From NCBI RefSeq assembly GCF_002934005.1, contig NZ_PGEM01000076.1:1-60335 (forward strand): a DNA stretch of 60,335 nt, in the 5' to 3' direction. Shown in pieces: positions 55,750-60,335 of the stretch; the stretch's first letter is position 1, and every line of letters begins with the position of its first letter. The notes beneath the pieces are model-generated. The model was not told where the DNA came from. It was given only the letters and a program-made list of their open reading frames with translations, and made no database searches. A program made the translations under genes and the position numbers. The DNA comes from Cuspidothrix issatschenkoi CHARLIE-1 (GTDB lineage Bacteria > Cyanobacteriota > Cyanobacteriia > Cyanobacteriales > Nostocaceae).

Positions 55750-56805
55750 ATGCTGCGAATTGATCACGTTCATTTCTATGTTGAAGATGCCCGCAAGTGG
55801 CGAGATTGGTTTGTATATTGTCTAGGTTTCCAAGCTGTAAATGATGGCATTTTGGGGAGTCTTTTTCATCATCACAAATCTTTGCATACTTGTACAGAAG
55901 TGGTGAAAAGTGGTTCTGTTTACTTTTTACTTTCTTCTGCCATTTTACCGACTAGCCCTGTGGCGGAATTTTTGCGTCAACATCCTCCTGGTGTGGCTGA
56001 CATAGCTTTTGCTGTTGAAGATGTGGAAGCATTGACGGCAAAGGCTATCAGCTATGGCGCAACAGTTCTGCATCCGCTTGAAGATGTTGGATCTTACAAG
56101 TATGCAAAACTTGCCGCTTGGGGTAGTTTGCACCATACATTAATTACCAGAGAAAAGACAAAAATAGTAGAGGTTGAAAATATCTTTCATGCTCCCATTA
56201 CTGCTATTGATCATCTGGTTTTAAATGTGGGTATGGGTGAGTTAGAAAATGCTATTAATTGGTATGAAAACATATTTGATTTTCAACCTCAGCAAACTTT
56301 CAATATTAAAACTGACCGTTCTGGGTTGCATAGTCAGGTAATGATTTCTACTGATGGGAATGTGCAATTCCCTATTAATGAACCAGCTTCACCTAATTCG
56401 CAGATTCAAGAATTTCTAGAGGTAAATCGAGGGGCGGGGATTCAACATATTGCTTTACACACGGGGCATATTGTTGATACTATCAGTCGCTTTCGGTCTG
56501 CTGGTTTATATTTTCTATCTGTGCCTGAAAACTATTATTATCAATTAGAACAGCGTGATCAATTCCCTCTTTCATCACGAGAATTACAAGCTATTACTGA
56601 TCAACAAATTCTCATAGATTGGCATGAAAATGCACCTTTAGGACAGTTATTATTGCAAATTTTCACCCAGCCAATTTTCAATGAGCCAACTTTTTTCTTT
56701 GAGTTTATTGAACGTCGTTCTCTTGCTCCAGGTTTCGGAGAGGGTAATTTTCGGGCTTTATTTGAAGCTATTGAAAATGAACAAATTAAACGTGGTTTTG
56801 TGTAA
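55750..56805 (+). CDS. hppD: 4-hydroxyphenylpyruvate dioxygenase
   Basis: 351 aa. Fe(II) enzyme that makes homogentisate, used for tocopherol in cyanobacteria and for tyrosine breakdown. Two VOC halves: IDHVHFYVEDARKWRDWFV at the N-terminus and IDHLVLNVGMGELENAINWY at about 155. Iron ligands: His in AIDHLVLNV (about 157), His in GIQHIALHT (about 236) and Glu in FFEFIERR (about 317). The C-terminal gating helix is present (FGEGNFRALFEAIE). Hydroxymandelate synthase is a less likely alternative. Confidence 0.93.
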   Translation: MLRIDHVHFYVEDARKWRDWFVYCLGFQAVNDGILGSLFHHHKSLHTCTEVVKSGSVYFLLSSAILPTSPVAEFLRQHPPGVADIAFAVEDVEALTAKAISYGATVLHPLEDVGSYKYAKLAAWGSLHHTLITREKTKIVEVENIFHAPITAIDHLVLNVGMGELENAINWYENIFDFQPQQTFNIKTDRSGLHSQVMISTDGNVQFPINEPASPNSQIQEFLEVNRGAGIQHIALHTGHIVDTISRFRSAGLYFLSVPENYYYQLEQRDQFPLSSRELQAITDQQILIDWHENAPLGQLLLQIFTQPIFNEPTFFFEFIERRSLAPGFGEGNFRALFEAIENEQIKRGFV

Positions 56806-56964
56806 TACAGGAGAAGGCAGGATGCAGGATGTGAAATAGTATTGCTGTTGGCGTTTGGGTTTTCCGTTTGTACCCAGATCCCTGACTTCTGTGATCAATT
56901 TACAGCAGTTTGCCAAGGTATGAGGTACACATCTTGCGGGCAAGATGCCCACCCCACAAGAATT

Positions 56965-57447
56965 TTATTGTTCGGAACGCTGAATATTTCCTGCTTTTAC
57001 CCAACCTTCTTGATCTGTATCAGCAATGCGAATTTTTTGCCATTTTTTATCATCACTTTCTTCTAAAACAATTACTTTTTTATTACCTCCAACACCACCG
57101 ATGGTGGGAGAGTTTGTATTCGGTTCGGATCGCATACTTAGCCCTTCTGCCCAAGTTATATTTCCTGTGTAAGCATTTGGTGGTGTTGGTTTAGGTGTTG
57201 GCGTGGGAGTTTCTGTAGGTTTTGGGGTTGGTTTTGGGGTTGGTGTAGCTGATTTTTTAGATTGAGGTTTAGGACTGGTTTTAGGCTTTTTGGGTTGGCT
57301 GGAAGGATTATCATTGGCAAAGATCGGTTTGGATGGAGATACGGCGGTACGATTGACAAAATAGAGGGCAACTGTCAAACTAGTACCTAATAAAACCGCA
57401 AGAGCTAAAACAAAACCAAGTATAAATTTAAGTAAGTTTGTCAACAT
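56965..57447 (-). CDS. Membrane-anchored SH3b-domain protein
   Basis: 160 aa. An N-terminal membrane helix (LLKFILGFVLALAVLLGTSL, about 4-30) acts as anchor or uncleaved signal, followed by a Pro/Lys/Thr-rich linker (KPTPKPTETPTPTPKPTPP) and a bacterial SH3 domain (about 98-155: GLSMRSEPNTNSPTIGGV, then WQKIRIADTDQEGWV). Such proteins face the periplasm and may bind cell wall. Function not known. Confidence 0.8.
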   Translation of the reverse strand: MLTNLLKFILGFVLALAVLLGTSLTVALYFVNRTAVSPSKPIFANDNPSSQPKKPKTSPKPQSKKSATPTPKPTPKPTETPTPTPKPTPPNAYTGNITWAEGLSMRSEPNTNSPTIGGVGGNKKVIVLEESDDKKWQKIRIADTDQEGWVKAGNIQRSEQ

Positions 57448-57448
57448 A

Positions 57449-57560
57449 TAGCAGGGAACAGGGAACAGGGAATACTTCGACTTACTTCGACCCTTCGACT
57501 AGTTCAGGGCATCGCCAGCTCAGTACAAGTCGCTCAGTAACCAGAGGCAAGAGGCAATAG
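57449..57560. repeat. Cluster of low-complexity and small dispersed repeats
   Basis: 'gcagggaacagggaacaggg', 'acttcgacttacttcgaccc', 'agttcagggcatcgcc' and 'agctcagtacaagtcgctcag' follow one another. They belong to the same small repeat family that has entered the IS1182-like transposase. Confidence 0.65.
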
Positions 57561-57594
57561 AACAGGGTTCTTTTTAAGTTTTAAGTTTTAAGTT

Positions 57595-59112
57595 TTAATT
57601 TTTTTCCTGACGTTGAATGCGTTCACTTAAAGGTGTATATTTAGATGCTAGACGCGCTCTGCCGGCTGCTGCCCATTCTTGGAGTTTTTGAATTTGCTCG
57701 ACGGCGGTTCGCGCTAAGGGGATAATTTGACTAGCGGCTTCTAAAATATCATCAGTTGTGAAGTCGCGGTTTTGACTAAAGCCGATGTGCATGGCTTCAG
57801 TTAAAGTTTGCTCAATTTCCGCGCCGGAAAAATCAGGAGTTTCGTAGGCTAACCTGTCAATGTCATAGCTGTTCAAATTATGGGGACGTAATCGGGATAA
57901 ATGGACATTAAAAATAGCTTTTCTTTCTTCTTGGCTGGGTAAACCGACAAAGAAAATTTCATCAAATCGCCCTTTTCTTAACATTTCTGGTGGTAAGGCT
58001 TGAATATCGTTGGCGGTTGCAACGACAAATACAGGGGAAATTTTTTCGGCTAACCAGGTGATAAAAGTGCCAAATACCCGGCTAGTTGTGCCGGCATCTC
58101 CTTTGCTACCCAAACCAGAAAAAGCTTTATCAATTTCATCAATCCAAAGTATACAGGGAGCGAGGGCTTCTGCTACTTGAATCATTTGTCGGGTGCGGGA
58201 TTCTGATTCACCGACTAAACCACCAAATAAGCGCCCTACGTCTAAGCGTAATAGGGGTAAATGCCAATGGTGGGCGATCGCTTTGGCGGTTAAGGATTTA
58301 CCAGTTCCTTGAATTCCCACTAACATTAAGCCACGAGGATAGGGTAAACCATATTGTCGGGCTTTTTCACTAAACGAACCACCGCGCCGAATTAACCAAT
58401 CTTTTAAATTATCTAAACCACCAATATCAGTAATTTCTTCAGTGGCGGGATAAAAGTCGAGGATTTGGGTTTGGCGGATAGTTTGCCGCTTTTCGGCCAA
58501 TACTAAATCTACATCTTCTGGTTGTAATTGTCCATGAGTTGCGATCGCCCGCGCTAATACCCGGCGGATTCTTTCTAAGGATAACCCTTGACAAGAACGC
58601 ACCAAATCATCCAAAAATTTACCACCTGGTGGGTTGCCGGTGGCTTGTAGTAACCGTTCGACTTCGGTTTTGATTTCCGGGGCGTTGGGTAAGGGAAACT
58701 CAACCACTGTCAGCACTTCCATTAAGTCATCAGGAATGGCGACGCGGGGCGATAATAAGACAATATTTTTTGGTTGGGACTTCAGCAGTCGGGCTAAATT
58801 CCGGAGTTTGCGAGAAATGGCCACATCATCTAAAAACCGATGATAATCACGCAAAATCAATACTGCTGGTGCAGTAGGCGGTAATTTTTCGATAAATTCT
58901 AAAGCTTGTAGGGGGTTACGTTTACCAAATCCCGCATCATTGGGATTTCCCTGATAACCTTCCACAAAATCCCAAGTATACACAGGACGACTACCTTGAT
59001 TCGTCGCCTCTTCCCGAATGGCCGCTTCTACCCGTTCCTCTTCATAGGTGGGAATATAAATTAGGGGGTAACGGGCGCGAAGTAATAATTTAAACTCATC
59101 ACGAAAATTCAT
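57595..59112 (-). CDS. ycf46: Ycf46-type AAA ATPase
   Basis: 505 aa. Cyanobacterial and plastid AAA protein. Unlike ClpC it has one AAA module, preceded by a degenerate ATPase-like N-terminal half ([33 protein letters not shown]). Walker [13 protein letters not shown] (about 268), Walker [12 protein letters not shown] (about 325), sensor region [23 protein letters not shown] split around 365-385 and arginine finger region GRFDEIF. Work on the Synechocystis relative points to a link with inorganic carbon use; its exact role is unsettled. Single gene. Confidence 0.9.
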   Translation of the reverse strand: MNFRDEFKLLLRARYPLIYIPTYEEERVEAAIREEATNQGSRPVYTWDFVEGYQGNPNDAGFGKRNPLQALEFIEKLPPTAPAVLILRDYHRFLDDVAISRKLRNLARLLKSQPKNIVLLSPRVAIPDDLMEVLTVVEFPLPNAPEIKTEVERLLQATGNPPGGKFLDDLVRSCQGLSLERIRRVLARAIATHGQLQPEDVDLVLAEKRQTIRQTQILDFYPATEEITDIGGLDNLKDWLIRRGGSFSEKARQYGLPYPRGLMLVGIQGTGKSLTAKAIAHHWHLPLLRLDVGRLFGGLVGESESRTRQMIQVAEALAPCILWIDEIDKAFSGLGSKGDAGTTSRVFGTFITWLAEKISPVFVVATANDIQALPPEMLRKGRFDEIFFVGLPSQEERKAIFNVHLSRLRPHNLNSYDIDRLAYETPDFSGAEIEQTLTEAMHIGFSQNRDFTTDDILEAASQIIPLARTAVEQIQKLQEWAAAGRARLASKYTPLSERIQRQEKN

Positions 59113-59275
59113 AATAAAAAGAGTATTTAACGTGAAACCTGATTCTATCGTCTACGGTGTACACTCCCTAAATCCCCGAAGTTTGGGGGACTTTGAAGTA
59201 AATTCTTCTCCAGAATTGGGGGTGAGGGCTTGGTTAAATTTGATCACTTGTGTGTACGCTGTAGGATTCTATCCT

Positions 59276-59325
59276 AGAGGTAATTCATGAATTACTCCTA
59301 CTTTACTTCCATTTTGCGTAAGTCC
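59276..59325. repeat. MITE remnant (core palindrome plus right end)
   Basis: Palindrome centred on TTCATGAA, with GAGGTAATT/AATTACTCC arms, then 'ttttgcgtaagtcc', the right-hand end of the MITE family. The left end is missing. Confidence 0.65.
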
Positions 59326-59353
59326 AAAATCGAAAATTGTCACCTAACCCTAT

Positions 59354-59542
59354 CTACTTCCTCGTTGGTGTTTGGGATAAAATTTGGGTAAATTGATGCC
59401 AAATATCTTGGGGAGTAATACCGAAACCAAAGTATAATAAAATGATAATTGCCCCACAAGTAAAGGCGGTTTTAATGGTGGTTTTAATTAATTTCCAGAG
59501 AATGATAAAAACTATCCAAGCTACTATTAAGGTAATAATCAT
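59354..59542 (-). CDS. Small hydrophobic membrane protein, 62 aa
   Basis: The start MIITLIVAWIVFIILWKLIK (59540-59542) is preferred; the longer frame adds 34 basic, non-hydrophobic residues that look untranslated. Two membrane helices (about 1-18 and 24-40) and a short hydrophilic end (TPQDIWHQFTQIL). Family not recognised; similar small proteins occur in cyanobacteria as I recall. Confidence 0.55.
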   Translation of the reverse strand: MIITLIVAWIVFIILWKLIKTTIKTAFTCGAIIILLYFGFGITPQDIWHQFTQILSQTPTRK

Positions 59543-59794
59543 AGGTGAAAGACATAGGGAATTGACAATATAGCAGAGGGCAGGAGGTAAAACACTTTTA
59601 CTTTTTGATTTGGGATTTTTAGTTTGTACCTTATTGACTTGCAATCTGCTGTATGCTGAGTTTTTTCCCTAATTAAATCGCAAAATCAGGATAATAAACT
59701 ATTCTGGGGAGAAATGGCAACCTTCCTGGGCTAGATACTTCTAATATATTGGTAAAGTGTAACTTTTACACCATATATAAACCTAGCTAGAAGC

Positions 59795-60136
59795 ATGAAC
59801 TACGAAATAGCACGGAAACTACTCATAGACCAAACAACCAGCGCAGATAATCCTGATACTCTGTTCAATCGGTTACAACAGGGTAAACCTCCTGTTCCTG
59901 GTCAAGTTACTTCTATCCTGTTGGCTTTAAAGATGTTGTTTGAGGCTTTAAAAGCTGCACCTACCTTAGATAGAGAACTAGTTTTTGCTTTATATCAGTT
60001 AGCTGTGAAGGGGCAAAAGTTTTTTGCAGCAGGAAGAAAAGCAGGTGTGGACTGGCCACCTCTGCTAAATGAGGATTTAATGCGGATTTCTTTAGCGGCT
60101 GAAAGTATTTTTTCTGGTACGTGGCAAACTTTATAG
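59795..60136 (+). CDS. Conserved small soluble protein of unknown function
   Basis: 113 aa, mostly helical, no membrane segment. It reads well as a real gene: MNYEIARKLLIDQTTSADNP, then KPPVPGQVTSILLALKMLFE and AGVDWPPLLNEDLMRI. I recall similar short proteins in Nostoc-type genomes but no assured function. Single gene; nothing in the context points to a role. Confidence 0.7.
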   Translation: MNYEIARKLLIDQTTSADNPDTLFNRLQQGKPPVPGQVTSILLALKMLFEALKAAPTLDRELVFALYQLAVKGQKFFAAGRKAGVDWPPLLNEDLMRISLAAESIFSGTWQTL

Positions 60137-60236
60137 TAGGATTTATGGACAAATAAACCACAGAGGACGCAGAGGACAGGGAGGAACGAGTGCTTAAATT
60201 TATTTGTGTGTGAGTTTCATCTGTTTGGGTAGTGAA

Positions 60237-60335
60237 TTAACGGATTCTTAATTCTGTTTCTAGTTTATTAACATCGGCTTTGAGTAAGACGGTGATTTTA
60301 CCTGTGATGGCTTTACAGTAAACCAAAAAGTTTTT
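60237..60335 (-). CDS. C-terminal end of an unidentified protein (cut by window edge)
   Basis: The minus frame entering from the right edge gives 32 residues (ending TGKITVLLKADVNKLETELR plus two) and stops at 60237-60239. No stop interrupts it. Family not recognised. Confidence 0.55.
   Translation of the reverse strand, partial: KNFLVYCKAITGKITVLLKADVNKLETELRIR

Overview
The window is chromosomal DNA from an AT-rich cyanobacterium, most likely a member of the Nostocales related to Anabaena, Nostoc or Dolichospermum. Evidence for this is the frequent HIP1 octamer GCGATCGC, plastid-type genes (ycf55-like, ycf46), ClpC with UVR linker, the gene order DUF502-nusB-ftsY-phosphatase and plsX-fabH-fabD, and a very high load of short dispersed repeats. 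Genus and heterocyst formation are inferred, not seen.

Layout. 1-793: ends of a transposase and of an unknown gene. 794-7430: clpC, an unknown membrane protein, sbcD and a BtuF-like binding protein. 7608-12354: a metal-uptake locus in which an OprB-type porin and znuA-znuC-znuB diverge from a 0.3 kb region holding two back-to-back palindromes of the Zur/Fur type. 12430-12811: tRNA-Phe and tRNA-Val. 12814-19949: a type I restriction-modification locus (hsdR, hsdM, hsdS, all on the minus strand) in which every gap carries paired REP-like hairpins, and a REP-associated tyrosine transposase sits between hsdR and hsdM. 20306-28006: mixed small genes, a broken thiD, a ycf55-like response regulator, a flavoprotein without its redox disulphide, cobD, hup and an IS630 remnant. 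28351-29281: a gene-free stretch that I read as five tandem paralogous small RNA genes on the minus strand, each ending in a strong intrinsic terminator. 29642-45263: mfd, a CorC-type protein, a Uma2 nuclease, a phosphatase/ftsY/nusB/DUF502 cluster, murG and an SDR enzyme. 45444-48168: nth and an IS1182-like element whose transposase is split by a 25-bp repeat insertion. 48218-51408: the fatty acid/phospholipid operon plsX-fabH-fabD. 51859-60335: xseA, a NYN-LOTUS protein, an SDR enzyme, hppD, an SH3 protein, ycf46 and small genes.

How it works together. Three groups are functional units by order and spacing: the zinc uptake locus with its shared operator, the type I R-M operon, and plsX-fabH-fabD. 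Housekeeping genes (clpC, mfd, nth, xseA, sbcD, ftsY, nusB, murG, tRNAs) dominate the rest.

The most notable features are the tandem sRNA array, a modular MITE family with the 12-bp inverted end AGGACTTACGCA (four copies with both ends plus remnants), the REP/transposase system woven into the hsd operon, and several very small repeats that have entered coding sequence (mfd, the IS1182-like transposase).
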